From contig CP114483.1 in NCBI GenBank assembly GCA_027186245.1, forward strand, positions 17,566,220 to 17,630,219: a stretch of 64,000 nucleotides of DNA, given 5' to 3'. The DNA is from Coriaria nepalensis. Its lineage: Eukaryota; Streptophyta; Magnoliopsida; Cucurbitales; Coriariaceae. Position 1 is the first letter of the stretch. Each line of letters starts with the position of its first letter. Below are positions 10,350-23,664 of this stretch, piece after piece. Position numbers and translations under genes: made by a program. Under the pieces are notes generated by a model. It ran no database searches. It had not been told where the DNA came from and saw nothing but the letters and a program-made list of their open reading frames with translations.

Positions 10350-13300
10350 ATGCAAAAAGAGATATGGTCCGAAGTGCCTTCAAACAATTTAATGATTGAA
10401 AAGACTGAGTGACATGCTTTTTAATGGTAAAATAATGCATTGTTGTCTTCAATCGATTAATTGCAAGTTATGTAATAAAATCATGTTTGAAGGGAAAAAA
10501 TAGAATTCTTTCGACTTAATTTAGAATGATTTAACGACTAGAAGAGACTCATTGACATGACTTTCAGGCTAAACAAATGCATTGTTGACTTCAATAGATC
10601 AACCGCAAGTTATGCACGAAAGTCATGTTCAAATGCCGAATTTCGTTCGAAGTGATTTAGAATTATTTTCTGACTAAAAGAGACGCAAAAATATGACTTT
10701 AAGGCTAAAAAAATGCATAGTTGCCTTCAATAGATCAATTGCAAGTTATGCATGAAACTCGCGTTTTAAATGCAAAAAGAGAATTGCTTCGAAGTGCCTT
10801 CCAACAATTTAATGATTGAAAAGACTGAGTGACGTGCTTTTTAATGGTAAAATAATGCATTGTTGTCTTCAATAGATTAATTGCAAGTTATGTAATAAAA
10901 TCATGTTTGAAGGGAAAAAATAGAATTCGTTCGACTTAATTTAGAATGATTTAACGACTAGAAGAGACTCATTGACATGACTTTAAGGCTAAACAAATGC
11001 ATTGTTGACTTCAATAGATCAACCGCAAGTTATGCACGAAAGTCATGTTCAAATGCCGAATTTCGTTCGAAGTGATTTAGAATTATTTTCTGACTAAAAG
11101 AGACGCAAAAATATGACTTTAAGGCTAGAAAAATGCATAGTTGCCTTCAATAGATCAATTGCAAGTTATGCATCAAAGTCGCGTTTTAAATGCAAAAAGT
11201 GAATTGGTTCGAAGTGCCTCCAAACAATTTAATGATTGAAAAGACTGAGTGATATGCTTTTTAATGGTAAAATAATGCATTGTTGTCTTCAATAGATTAA
11301 TTGCAAGTTATGTAAGAAAATAATGTTTGAAGGGCGAAAATAGAATTCGTTCGACTTAATTTAGAATGATTTAATGACTCGAAGAGACTCAGTTACATGA
11401 CTTAAAGGCTAAACAAATGCATTGTTGCATTCAATAGATCAACTGCAAGTTATGCACGAAAGTCATATTTAACGGCCGAATTTCGTTCGAAGTGATTTAG
11501 AAAGATTTAATAACTAAAAGAGACGCAATAATATGACTTTAAGGCTAAAAAAATGCATAGTTGCCTTCAATAGATCAATTGCAAGTTATGTATGAAAGTC
11601 ACGTTTTAGATGCAAAAAGAGATATGGTCCGAAGTGCCTTCAAACAATTTAATGATTGAAAAGACTGAGTGACATGCTTTTTAATGGTAAAATAATGCAT
11701 TGTTGTCTTCAATAGATTAATTGCAAGTTATGTAATAAAATCATGTTTGAGGGGAAAAAATAGAATTCGTTCGACATAATTTAGAATGATTTAACGACTA
11801 GAAGAGACTCATTGACATAACTTTAAGGCTAAACAAATGCATTGTTGACTTCAATAGATCAACTGCAAGTTATGCACGAAAGTCATGTTCAAATGCCGAA
11901 TTTCGTTCGGAGTGATTTAGAATGATTTTCTGACTAAAAGAGACGCAAAAATATGACTTTGTGGCTAAAAAAAGCATAGTTGCCTTCAATAGATCATTTG
12001 CAAGTTATGCGTGAAAGTCGCGTTTCAAATGCAAAAAGAGATATGGTCCGAAGTGCCTTCAAACAATTTAATGATTGAAAAGACTGAGTGACATGCTTTT
12101 TAATGGTAAAATAATGCATTGTTGTCTTCAATCGATTAATTGCAAGTTATGTAATAAAATCATGTTTGAAGGGAAAAAATAGAATTCTTTCGACTTAATT
12201 TAGAATGATTTAACGACTAGAAGAGACTCATTGACATGACTTTAAGGCTAAACAAATGCATTGTTGACTTCAATAGATCAACCGCAAGTTATGCACGAAA
12301 GTCATGTTCAAATGCCGAATTTCGTTCGAAGTGATTTAGAATTATTTTCTGACTAAAAGAGATGCAAAAATATGACTTTAAGGCTAAAAAAATGCATAGT
12401 TGCCTTCAATAGATCAATTGCAAGTTATGCATGAAACTCGCGTTTTAAATGCAAAAAGAGAATTGCTTCGAAGTGCCTTCCAACAATTTAATGATTGAAA
12501 AGACTAAGTGACGTGCTTTTTAATGGTAAAATAATGCATTGTTGTCTTCAATAGATTAATTGCAAGTTATGTAATAAAATCATGTTTGAAGGGAAAAAAT
12601 AGAATTCGTTCGACTTAATTTAGAATGATTTAACGACTAGAAGAGACTCATTGACATGACTTTAAGGCTAAACAAATGCATTGTTGACTTCAATAGATCA
12701 ACCGCAAGTTATGCACGAAAGTCATGTTCAAATGCCGAATTTCGTTCGAAGTGATTTAGAATTATTTTCTGACTAAAAGAGACGCAAAAATATGACTTTA
12801 AGGCTAGAAAAATGCATAGTTGCCTTCAATAGATCAATTGCAAGTTATGCATCAAAGTCGCGTTTTAAATGCAAAAAGTGAATTGGTTCGAAGTGCCTCC
12901 AAACAATTTAATGATTGAAAAGACTGAGTGATATGCTTTTTAATGGTAAAATAATGCATTGTTGTCTTCAATAGATTAATTGCAAGTTATGTAAGAAAAT
13001 AATGTTTGAAGGGCGAAAATAGAATTCGTTCGACTTAATTTAGAATGATTTAATGACTCGAAGAGACTCAGTTACATGACTTAAAGGCTAAACAAATGCA
13101 TTGTTGCATTCAATAGATCAACTGCAAGTTATGCACGAAAGTCATATTTAACGGCCGAATTTCGTTCGAAGTGATTTAGAAAGATTTAATGACTAAAAGA
13201 GACGCAATAATATGACTTTAAGGCTAAAAAAATGCATAGTTGCCTTCAATAGATCAATTGCAAGTTATGTATGAAAGTCACGTTTTAGATGCAAAAAGAG

Positions 13301-15371
13301 ATATGGTCCGAAGTGCCTTCAAACAATTTAATGATTGAAAAGACTGAGTGACATGCTTTTTAATGGTAAAATAATGCATTGTTGTCTTCAATAGATTAAT
13401 TGCAAGTTATGTAATAAAATCATGTTTGAAGGGAAAAAATAGAATTCGTTCGACATAATTTAGAATGATTTAACGACTAGAAGAGACTCATTGACATAAC
13501 TTTAAGGCTAAACAAATGCATTGTTGACTTCAATAGATCAACTGCAAGTTATGCACGAAAGTCATGTTCAAATGCCGAATTTCGTTCGGAGTGATTTAGA
13601 ATGATTTTCTGACTAAAAGAGACGCAAAAATATGACTTTGTGGCTAAAAAAAGGCATAGTTGCCTTCAATAGATCATTTGCAAGTTATGCGTGAAAGTCG
13701 CGTTTCAAATGCAAAAAGAGATATGGTCCGAAGTGCCTTCAAACAATTTAATGATTGAAAAGACTGAGTGACATGCTTTTTAATGGTAAAATAATGCATT
13801 GTTGTCTTCAATCGATTAATTGCAAGTTATGTAATAAAATCATGTTTGAAGGGAAAAAATAGAATTCGTTCGACATAATTTAGAATGATTTAACGACTAG
13901 AAGAGACTCATTGACATAACTTTAAGGCTAAACAAATGCATTGTTGACTTCAATAGATCAACCGCAAGTTATGCACGAAAGTCATGTTCAAATGCCTAAT
14001 TTCGTTCGAAGTGATTTACAATGATTATCTGACTAAAAGAGACGCAAAAATATGACTTTAAGGCTAAAAAAATGCACCATTGCCTTCAATAGATCAATTG
14101 CAAGTTATGCATGAAAGTCGCGTTTTAAATGCAAAAAGAGAATTGGTTCGAAGTGCCTTCAAACAATTTAATGACTGAAAAGACTGAGTGATATGCTTTT
14201 TAATGGTAAAATAATGCATTGTTGTCTTCAATAGATTAATTGCAAGTTATGTAGAAAAATAATGTTTGAAGGGCGAAAATAGAATTTGTTCGACTTAATA
14301 TAGAATGATTTAATGACTCGAAGAGACTCAGTTACATGACTTAAAGGCTAAACAAATGCATTGTTGCCTTCAATAGATCAACTGCAAGTTATGCACCAAA
14401 GTCATATTTAAAGGCCGAATTTCGTTCGAAGTGATTTAGAAAGATTTAATGACTAAAAGAGACACAAAAATATGACTTTAAGACTAAAAAAATGCATAGT
14501 TTCCTTCAATGGTCAATTGCAAGTTATGCCTGAAAGTCGCGTTTTAAATGCAAAAAGAGATATGGTTCGAAGTGCCTTCCAACAATTTAATGATTGAAAA
14601 GACTGAGTGATATGCTTTTTAATGGTAAAATAATGCATTGTTGTCTTCAATAGATTAATTGCAAGTTATGTAAAAAAATAATGGTTGAAGGGCGAAAATA
14701 GAATTCGTTCGACTTAATATAGAATGATTTAATGACTCGAAGAGACTCAGTTACATGACTTAAAGGCTAAACAAATGCATTGTTGCATTCAATAGATCAA
14801 CTGCAAGTTATGCACGAAAGTCATATTTAACGGCCGAATTTCGTTCGAAGTGATTTAGAAAGATTTAATGACAAAAAGAGACGCAATAATATGACTTTAA
14901 GGCTAAAAAAATGCATAGTTGCCTTCAATAGATCAATTGCAAGTTATGTATGAAAGTCACGTTTTAGATGCAAAAAGAGATATGGTCCGAAGTGCCTTCA
15001 AACAATTTAATGATTGAAAAGACTGAGTGACATGCTTTTTAATGGTAAAATAATGCATTGTTGTCTTCAATCGATTAATTGCAAGTTATGTAATAAAATC
15101 ATGTTTGAAGGGAAAAAATAGAATTCTTTCGACTTAATTTAGAATGATTTAACGACTAGAAGAGACTCATTGACATGACTTTAAGGCTAAACAAATGCAT
15201 TGTTGACTTCAATAGATCAACCGCAAGTTATGCACGAAAGTCATGTTCAAATGCCGAATTTCGTTCGAAGTGATTTAGAATTATTTTCTGACTAAAAGAG
15301 ACGCAAAAATATGACTTTAAGGCTAAAAAAATGCATAGTTGCCTTCAATAGATCAATTGCAAGTTATGCAT
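10350..15371 (+). repeat. 5.0-kb segmental tandem duplication, right copy
   Basis: Counterpart of 4892-9913. Besides scattered single-base differences (for example ACTTTCAGGC at 10561 and ACGGCCG at about 14831 versus ACGGCTG in the left copy), one short patch disagrees with the left copy: the A monomer at 13860 is P-like (CGACATAA, GACATAAC) where the left copy at 8402 is Q-like. The text on both sides matches, which suggests gene conversion rather than a separate origin. Confidence 0.85.
11761..13439 (+). repeat. 1679-bp 12-monomer HOR, copy 4 (P-Q-R-S)
   Basis: Trimers begin at 11761, 12180, 12600 and 13020. It shares the private markers of copy 3 (AAGACTAAGTGACG near 12504 and TAATGACTAAAAG in the last B monomer) at an offset of exactly 5458 bp. 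It also has one change of its own, GAGATGC for GAGACGC near 12361, a C-to-T change at a CpG. Confidence 0.9.
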
Positions 15372-17638
15372 GAAACTCGCGTTTTAAATGCAAAAAGAGA
15401 ATTGCTTCGAAGTGCCTTCCAACAATTTAATGATTGAAAAGACTGAGTGACGTGCTTTTTAATGGTAAAATAATGCATTGTTGTCTTCAATAGATTAATT
15501 GCAAGTTATGTAATAAAGTCATGTTTGAAGGGAAAAAATAGAATTCGTTCGACTTAATTTAGAATGATTTAACGACTAGAAGAGACTCATTGACATGACT
15601 TTAAGGCTAAACAAATGCATTGTTGACTTCAATAGATCAACCGCAAGTTATGCACGAAAGTCATGTTCAAATGCCGAATTTCGTTCGAAGTGATTTAGAA
15701 TTATTTTCTGACTAAAAGAGACGCAAAAATATGACTTTAAGGCTAGAAAAATGCATAGTTGCCTTCAATAGATCAATTGCAAGTTATGCATCAAAGTCGC
15801 GTTTTAAATGCAAAAAGTGAATTGGTTCGAAGTGCCTCCAAACAATTTAATGATTGAAAAGACTGAGTGATATGCTTTTTAATGGTAAAATAATGCATTG
15901 TTGTCTTCAATAGATTAATTGCAAGTTATGTAAGAAAATAATGTTTGAAGGGCGAAAATAGAATTCGTTCGACTTAATTTAGAATGATTTAATGACTCGA
16001 AGAGACTCAGTTACATGACTTAAAGGCTAAACAAATGCATTGTTGCATTCAATAGATCAACTGCAAGTTATGCACGAAAGTCATATTTAACGGCCGAATT
16101 TCGTTCGAAGTGATTTAGAAAGATTTAATGACTAAAAGAGACGCAATAATATGACTTTAAGGCTAAAAAAATGCATAGTTGCCTTCAATAGATCAATTGC
16201 AAGTTATGTATGAAAGTCACGTTTTAGATGCAAAAAGAGATATGGTCCGAAGTGCCTTCAAACTATTTAATGATTGAAAAGACTGAGTGACATGCTTTTT
16301 AATGGTAAAATAATGCATTGTTGTCTTCAATAGATTAATTGCAAGTTATGTAATAAAATCATGTTTGAAGGGAAAAAATAGAATTCGTTCGACATAATTT
16401 AGAATGATTTAACGACTAGAAGAGACTCATTGACATAACTTTAAGGCTAAACAAATGCATTGTTGACTTCAATAGATCAACTGCAAGTTATGCACGAAAG
16501 TCATGTTCAAATGCCGAATTTCGTTCGGAGTGATTTAGAATGATTTTCTGACTAAAAGAGACGCAAAAATATGACTTTGTGGCTAAAAAAAGGCATAGTT
16601 GCCTTCAATAGATCATTTGCAAGTTATGCGTGAAAGTCGCGTTTCAAATGCAAAAAGAGATATGGTCCGAAGTGCCTTCAAACAATTTAATGATTGAAAA
16701 GACTGAGTGACATGCTTTTTAATGGTAAAATAATGCATTGTTGTCTTCAATCGATTAATTGCAAGTTATGTAATAAAATCATGTTTGAAGGGAAAAAATA
16801 GAATTCTTTCGACTTAATTTAGAATGATTTAACGACTAGAAGAGACACATTGACATGACTTTAAGGCTAAACAAATGCATTGTTGACTTCAATAGATCAA
16901 CCGCAAGTTATGCACGAAAGTCATGTTCAAATGCCGAATTTCGTTCGAAGTGATTTAGAATGATTTTCTGACTAAAAGAGACGCAAAAATATGACTTTAA
17001 GGCTAGAAAAATGCATAGTTGCCTTCAATAGATCAATTGCAAGTTATGCATCAAAGTCGCGTTTTAAATGCAAAAAGTGAATTGGTTCGAAGTGCCTTCA
17101 AACAATTTAATGATTGAAAAGACTGAGTGATATGCTTTTTAATGGTAAAATAATGCATTGTTGTCTTCAATAGATTAATTGCAAGTTATGTAAAAAAATA
17201 ATGGTTGAAGGGCGAAAATAGAATTCGTTCGACTTAATATAGAATGATTTAATGACTCGAAGAGACTCAGTTACATGACTTAAAGGCTAAACAAATGCAT
17301 TGTTGCATTCAATAGATCAACTGCAAGTTATGCACGAAAGTCATATTTAACGGCCGAATTTCGTTCGAAGTGATTTAGAAAGATTTAATGACTAAAAGAG
17401 ACGCAATAATATGACTTTAAGGCTAAAAAAATGCATAGTTGCCTTCAATAGATCAATTGCAAGTTATGTATGAAAGTCACGTTTTAGATGCAAAAAGAGA
17501 TATGGTCCGAAGTGCCTTCAAACAATTTAATGATTGAAAAGACTGAGTGACATGCTTTTTAATGGTAAAATAATGCATTGTTGTCTTCAATAGATTAATT
17601 GCAAGTTATGTAATAAAATCATGTTTGAAGGGAAAAAA
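15372..17638 (+). repeat. 420-bp trimers with Q/R mosaic
   Basis: Trimers start at 15539 (R), 15959 (S), 16379 (P), 16799 and 17219 (S). The 16799 trimer is a mosaic: its A is Q-type (GAATTCTTTCG, and AGAGACACATTG where others have AGAGACTCATTG), while its B is R-type (GGCTAGAAAAATGC, CATCAAAGTC). One crossover or conversion inside the trimer explains it and also explains why only one trimer stands where Q and R are expected. P here has the longer A run, so the unit is 420 bp. Confidence 0.8.
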
Positions 17639-19318
17639 TAGAATTCGTTCGACATAATTTAGAATGATTTAACGACTAGAAGAGACTCATTGACATAACT
17701 TTAAGGCTAAACAAATGCATTGTTGACTTCAATAAATCAACTGCAAGTTATGCACGAAAGTCATGTTCAAATGCCGAATTTCGTTCGGAGTGATTTAGAA
17801 TGATTTTCTGACTAAAAGAGACGCAAAAATATGACTTTGTGGCTAAAAAAAGGCATAGTTGCCTTCAATAGATCATTTGCAAGTTATGCGTGAAAGTCGC
17901 GTTTTAAATGCAAAAAGAGATATGGTCCGAAGTGCCTTCAAACAATTTAATGATTGAAAAGACTGAGTGACATGCTTTTTAATGGTAAAATAATGCATTG
18001 TTGTCTTCAATCGATTAATTGCAAGTTATGTAATAAAATCATGTTTGAAGGGAAAAAATAGAATTCTTTCGACTTAATTTAGAATGATTTAACGACTAGA
18101 AGAGACTCATTGACATGACTTTAAGGCTAAACAAATGCATTGTTGACTTCAATAGATCAACCGCAAGTTATGCACGAAAGTCATGTTCAAATGCCGAATT
18201 TCGTTCGAAGTGATTTAGAATTATTTTCTGACTAAAAGAGACGCAAAAATATGACTTTAAGGCTAAAAAAATGCATAGTTGCCTTCAATAGATCAATTGC
18301 AAGTTATGCATGAAACTCGCGTTTTAAATGCAAAAAGAGAATTGCTTCGAAGTGCCTTCCAACAATTTAATGATTGAAAAGACTGAGTGACGTGCTTTTT
18401 AATGGTAAAATAATGCATTGTTGTCTTCAATAGATTAATTGCAAGTTATGTAATAAAATCATGTTTGAAGGGAAAAAATAGAATTCGTTCGACTTAATTT
18501 TGAATGATTTAACGACTAGAAGAGACTCATTGACATGACTTTGAGGCTAAACAAATGCATTGTTGACTTTAATAGATCAACTGCAAGTTATGCACGAAAG
18601 TCATGTTCAAATTCCGAATTTCGTTCGAAGTGATTTAGAATGATTTTCTGACTAAAAGAGACGCAAAAATATGACTTTAAGGCTAGAAAAATGCATAGTT
18701 GCCTTCAATAGATCAATTGCAAGTTATGCATCAAAGTCGCGTTTTAAATGCAAAAAGTGAATTGGTTCGAAGTGCCTTCAAACAATTTAATGATTGAAAA
18801 GACTGAGTGATATGCTTTTTAATGGTAAAATAATGCATTGTTGTCTTCAATAGATTAATTACAAGTTATGTAAAAAAATAATGTTTGAAGGGCGAAAATA
18901 GAATTCGTTCGACTTAATATAGAATGATTTAATGACTCGAAGAGACTCAGTTACATGACTTAAAGGCTAAACAAATGCATTGTTGCCTTCAATAGATCAA
19001 CTGCAAGTTATGCACGAAAGTCATATTTAACGGCCGAATTTCGTTCGAAGTGATTTAGAAAGATTTAATGACTAAAAGAGACGCAATAATATGACTTTAA
19101 GGCTAAAAAAATGCATAGTTGCCTTCAATAGATCAATTGCAAGTTATGCATGAAACTCGCGTTTTAAATGCAAAAAGAGAATTGCTTCGAAGTGCCTTCC
19201 AACAATTTAATGATTGAAAAGACTGAGTGACGTGCTTTTTAATGGTAAAATAATGCATTGTTGTCTTCAATAGATTAATTGCAAGTTATGTAATAAAATC
19301 ATGTTTGAAGGGAAAAAA
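17639..19318 (+). repeat. Second copy of the P-Q-R' block seen at the window start
   Basis: Trimers at 17639 (P), 18059 (Q), 18479 (R') and 18899 (S-like A and B start). The run P, Q, R' with TTTTGAATGATT, ACTTTAATAG and AAATTCCG mirrors 6-1264 at an offset of about 17.63 kb. The 18899 trimer switches to a Q-type B tail (CATGAAACTCGCG), another mosaic. A private change, CAATAAATCAAC, lies near 17732. Confidence 0.8.
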
Positions 19319-20442
19319 TAGAATTCGTTCGACTTAATTTTGAATGATTTAATGACTAGAAGAGACTCATTGACATGACTTTGAGGCTAAACAAATGCAT
19401 TGTTGACTTTAATAGATCAACTGCAAGTTATGCACGAAAGTCATGTTCAAATTCCGAATTTCGTTCGGAGTGATTTAGAATGATTTTCTGACTAAAAGAG
19501 ACGCAAAAATATGACTTTAAGGCTAGAAAAATGCATAGTTGCCTTCAATAGATCAATTGCAAGTTATGCATCAAAGTCACGTTTTAAATGCAAAAAGAGA
19601 ATTGGTTCGAAGTGCCTTCCAACAATTTAATGATTGAAAAGACTGAGTGATATGCTTTTTAATGGTAAGATAATGCATTGTTGTCTTCAATAGATTAATT
19701 GCAAGTTATGTAAGAAAATAATGTTTGAAGGGCGAAAATAAAATTCGTTCGACTTAATTTAGAATGATTTAATGACTCGAAGAGACTCAATTACATGACT
19801 TAAAGGGTAAAAAAATGCATTGTTGCCTTCAATAGATCAACTGCAAGTTATGCCTGGAAGTCGCGTCTTAAATGCAAAAAGAGATATGGTTCGAAGTGCC
19901 TTCAAACAATTTAATGATTGAAAAGACTGAGTGATATGCTTTTTAATGGTAAAATAATGCATTGTTGTCTTCAATAGATTAATTGCAAGTTATGTAAGAA
20001 AATAATGTTTGAAGGGTGCAAATAGAATTCGTTCGACTTAATTTAGAATGATTTAATGACTCGAAGAGACTCAGTTACATGACTTAAAGGCTAAACAAAT
20101 GCATTGTTGCCATCAATAGATCAACTGCAAGTTATGCACGAAAGTCATGTTCAAATGCCGAATTTCGTTCGGAGTGATTTAGAATGATTTTCTGACTAAA
20201 AGAGACGCAAAAATATGACTTTGTGGCTAAAAAAATGCATAGTTGCCTTCAATAGATCAATTGCAAGTTATGCATCAAAGTCGCGTTTTAAATGCAAAAA
20301 GTGAATTGGTTCGAATTGCCTTCAAACAATTTAATGATTGAAAAGACTGAGTGATATGCTTTTTAATGGTAAAATAATGCATTGTTGTCTTCAATAAATT
20401 AATTGCAAGTTATGTAAAAAAATAATGTTTGAAGGGCGAAAA
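19319..20442 (+). repeat. 1124-bp 8-monomer HOR, copy 1
   Basis: Composition is 420 (A-B-C at 19319), 284 (A/B hybrid-C at 19739) and 420 (A-B-C at 20023). The first trimer is R'-type. The same 420-284-420 order recurs at 22123, 23665, 24788 and 25912. This copy stands 1.7 kb apart from the others, with four ordinary trimers between. Confidence 0.8.
19739..20022 (+). repeat. 284-bp dimer, A/B hybrid plus C, copy 1
   Basis: The unit lacks one B. Its first monomer starts as A (ATGACTCGAAGAGACTCAATTAC, in short pieces ATGACTCG and AGACTCAATTAC; then AAAGGGTAAAAAAATGC) and after TGCAAGTTATG turns into a B tail, CCTGGAAGTCGCGTCTTAAATGC in outline (CCTGGAAGTCGCG, then TCTTAAATGC). C follows directly. 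The EcoRI site is lost (TAAAATTC). Length is 420 minus 136, the exact expectation for an A-to-B crossover at the box. Confidence 0.9.
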
Positions 20443-22122
20443 TAGAATTCGTTCGACTTAATATAGAATGATTTAATGACTCGAAGAGACTCAGTTACAT
20501 GACTTAAAGGCTAAACAAATGCATTGTTGCCTTCAATAGATCAACTGCAAGTTATGCACGAAAGTCATATTTAACGGCCGAATTTCGTTCGAAGTGATTT
20601 AGAAAGATTTAATGACTAAAAGAGACGCAATAATATGACTTGAAGGCTAAAAAAATGCATAGTTGCCTTCAATAGATCAATTGCAAGTTATGTATGAAAG
20701 TCATGTTTTAGATGCAAAAAGAGATATGGTACGAAGTGCCTTCAAACAATTTAATGATTGAAAAGACTGAGTGACATGCTTTTTAATTGTAAAATAATGC
20801 ATTGTTGTCTTCAATAGATTAATTGCAAGTTATGCAATAAAATCATGTTTGAAGGGAAAAAATAGAATTCTTTCGACTTAATTTAGAATGATTTAACGAC
20901 TAGAAGAGACTCATTGACATGACTTTAAGGCTAAACAAATGCATTGTTGACTTCAATAGATGAACTGCAAGTTATGCACGAAAGTCATGTTCAAATGCCG
21001 AATTTCGTTCGAAGTGATTTAGAATTATTTTCTGACTAAAAGAGACGCAAAAATATGACTTTAAGGCTAAAAAAATGCATAGTTGCCTTCAATAGATCAA
21101 TTGCAAGTTATGCATGAAACTCGCGTGTTAAATGCAAAAAGAGAATTGCTTCGAAGTGCCTTCCAACAATTTAATGACTGAAAAGACTGAGTGATGTGCT
21201 TTTTAATGGTAAAATAATGCATTGTTATCTTCAATAGATTAATTGCAAGTTATGTAATAAAATCATGTTTGAAGGGAAAAAATAGAATTCGTTCGACTTA
21301 ATTTTGACTGATTTAATGACTAGAAGAGACTCATTGACATGACTTTGAGGCTAAACAAATGCATTGTTGACTTTAATAGATCAACTGCAAGTTATGCACG
21401 AAAGTCATGTTCAAATTCCGAATTTCGTTCGAAGTGATTTAGAAAGATTTAATGACTAAAAGAGACGCAATAATATGACTTTAAGGCTAGAAAAATGCAT
21501 AGTTGCCTTCAATAGATCAATTGCAAGTTATGCTTCAAAGTCACGTTTTAAATGCAAAAAGAGAATTAGTTCGAAGTGCCTTCCAACAATTTAATGATTG
21601 AAAAGACTGAGTGATATGCTTTTTAATGGTAAGATAATGCATTGTTGTCTTCAATAGATTAATTGCAAGTTATGTAAGAAAATAATGTTTGAAGGGCGAA
21701 AATAGAATTCGTTCGACTTAATTTAGAATGATTTAATGACTCGAAGAGACTCAGTTACATGACTTAAAGGCTAAACAAATGCATTGTTGCCATCAATAGA
21801 TCAACTGCAAGTTCTGCACGAAAGTCATGTTCAAATGCCGAATTTCGTTCGAAGTGATTTAGAATGATTTTCTGACTAAAAGAGACGCAAAAATATGACT
21901 TTAAGGCTAAAAAAATGCATAGTTGCCTTCAATAGATCAATTGCAAGTTATGCATGAAACTCGCGTTTTAAATGCAAAAAGAGAATTGCTTCGAAGTGCC
22001 TTCCAGCAATTTAATGATTGAAAAGACTGAGTGACGTGCTTTTTTATGGTAAAATAATGCATTGTTGTCTTCAATAGATTAATTGCAAGTTATGTAATAA
22101 AATCATGTTTGAAGGGAAAAAA
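20443..22122 (+). repeat. Four 420-bp trimers between HOR copies
   Basis: Trimers start at 20443, 20863, 21283 and 21703. They are mixed S, Q and R' types with private changes such as AATTGTAAAATAATG and TATGCAATAAAATC near 20790-20840, CTCGCGTGTTAAATG near 21121, TTTTGACTGATT near 21302 and AAGTTCTGCACG near 21810. The last one (21703) begins a block repeated 3789 bp downstream at 25492. Confidence 0.75.
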
Positions 22123-23246
22123 TAGAATTCGTTCGACTTAATTTTGAATGATTTAACGACTAGAAGAGACTCATTGACATGACTTTGAGGCTAAACAAAT
22201 GCATTGTTGACTTTAATAGATCAACTGCAAGTTATGCATGAAAGTCATGTTCAAATTCCGAATTTCGTTCGAAGTGATTTAGAATGATTTTCTGACTAAA
22301 AGAGACGCAAAAATATGACTTTAAGGCTAGAAAAATGCATAGTTGGCTTCAATAGATCAATTGCAAGTTATGCATCAAAGTCACGTTTTAAATGCAAAAA
22401 GAGAATTAGTTCGAAGTGCCTTCCAACAATTTAATGATTGAAAAGACTGAGTGATATGCTTTTTAATGGTAAGATAATGCATTGTTGTCTTCAATAGACT
22501 AATTGCAAGTTATGTAAGAAAATAATGTTTGAAGGGCGAAAATAGAATTCGTTCGACTTAATTTAGAATGATTTAATGACTCGAAGAGACTCAGTTACAT
22601 GACTTAAAGGGTAAAAAAATGCATTGTTGCCTTCAATAGATCAACTGCAAGTTATGCCTGGAAGTCGCGTCTTAAATGCAAAAAGAGATATGGTTCGAAG
22701 TGCCTTCAAACAATTTATTGATTGAAAAGACTGAGTGATATGCTTTTTAATGGTAAAATAATGCATTGTTGTCTTCAATAGATTAATTGCAAGTTATGTA
22801 AGAAAATAATGTTTGAAGGGTGCAAATAGAATTCGTTCGACTTAATTTAGAATGATTTAATGACTCGAAGAGACTCAGTTACATGACTTAAAGGCTAAAC
22901 AAATGCATTGTTGCCATCAATAGATCAACTGCAAGTTATGCACGAAAGTCATGTTCAAATGCCTAATTTCGTTCGAAGTGATTTAGAATGATTTTTTGAC
23001 TAAAAGAGACGCAAAAATATGACTTTAAGGCTAAAAAAATGCACCGTTGCCTTCAATAGATCAATTGCAAGTTATGCATGAAAGTCGCATTTTAAATGCA
23101 AAAAGAGAATTGGTTCGAAGTGCCTTCCAACAATTTAATGACTGAAAGGACTGAGTGACATGCTTTTTAATGGTAAAATAATGCACTGTTGTCTTTAATA
23201 GATTAATTGCAGGTTATGGAATAAAATCATGTTTGAAGGGAAAAAA
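22123..23246 (+). repeat. 1124-bp 8-monomer HOR, copy 2
   Basis: Units at 22123 (420), 22543 (284 dimer) and 22827 (420). It carries AGTTGGCTTCAATAG at about 22341 and CAATTTATTGATTG in the C of the dimer at about 22711. Both are shared with the copy at 25912, at an offset of 3789 bp. Similarity to that copy runs from 21703 to about 22985. Confidence 0.85.
22543..22826 (+). repeat. 284-bp dimer, A/B hybrid plus C, copy 2
   Basis: Same A/B fusion as at 19739: A body with AAAGGGTAAAAAAATGC, junction in the TGCAAGTTATG box, B tail CCTGGAAGTCGCG, then C. The GAATTC site is intact. All five copies share the GGAAG and GTCTTAAATG tail changes, so they descend from one event and not from five independent ones. 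Confidence 0.9.
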
Positions 23247-23664
23247 TAGAATTCGTTCGACTTAATTTAGAATGATTTAACGACTAGAAGAGACTCATTG
23301 ACATGACTTTAAGGCTAAACAAATGCATTGTTGCCTTCAATAGATCGACTGCAAGTTATACATGAAAGTCATATTTAAAGGCCGAATTTCGTTTGAAGTG
23401 ATTTAGAAAGATTTATGACTAAAAGAGATGCAATAATATGACTTTATGGCTAAAAAAATGCATAGTTGCCTTCAATAGATCAATTGCAAGTTATGCACGA
23501 AAGTCGTGTTTTAAATGCAAAAAGAGATATGGTCTGAAGTGCCTTCAACAATTTAATGATTGAAAAGACTGAGTGACATGCTTTTTAATGGTAAAATAAT
23601 GCATTGTTGTCTTCAATATATTAATTGTAAGTTATGTAACAAAATCATGTTTGAAGGAAAAAAA
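23247..23664 (+). repeat. 418-bp divergent trimer
   Basis: A single A-B-C unit shortened by two one-base losses: AGATTTATGAC in B (about 23410) and CTTCAACAATTTA in C (about 23547). Other private changes are GATCGACTGC, TATACATGAAAG, GTTTGAAGTG and GAAGTCGTGTT (in fact GAAAGTCGTGTT, near 23500). Many of the substitutions are of the CpG-to-TpG or CpA kind. It separates two HOR copies. Confidence 0.8.

Larger units (their letters stand above)
6..19318 (+). repeat. Left domain: pure 420-bp A-B-C trimers
   Basis: TAGAATTC register points occur every 419 or 420 bp (6, 425, 845, 1265, 1685, 2105, 2525, 2945, 3364 and so on to 18899 and 19319), so every unit here has exactly one A, one B and one C. 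Four main trimer subtypes can be followed. P has CGACATAA in A and TTTGTGGC in B. Q has GAATTCTTTCG. R has GGCTAGAAAAATGC and CATCAAAGTC in B. S has ATGACTCG in A and GACGCAATAATATG in B. The 419-bp units come mostly from one missing A in the P-type B monomer. Order is mostly P-Q-R-S with local omissions. Confidence 0.92.
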
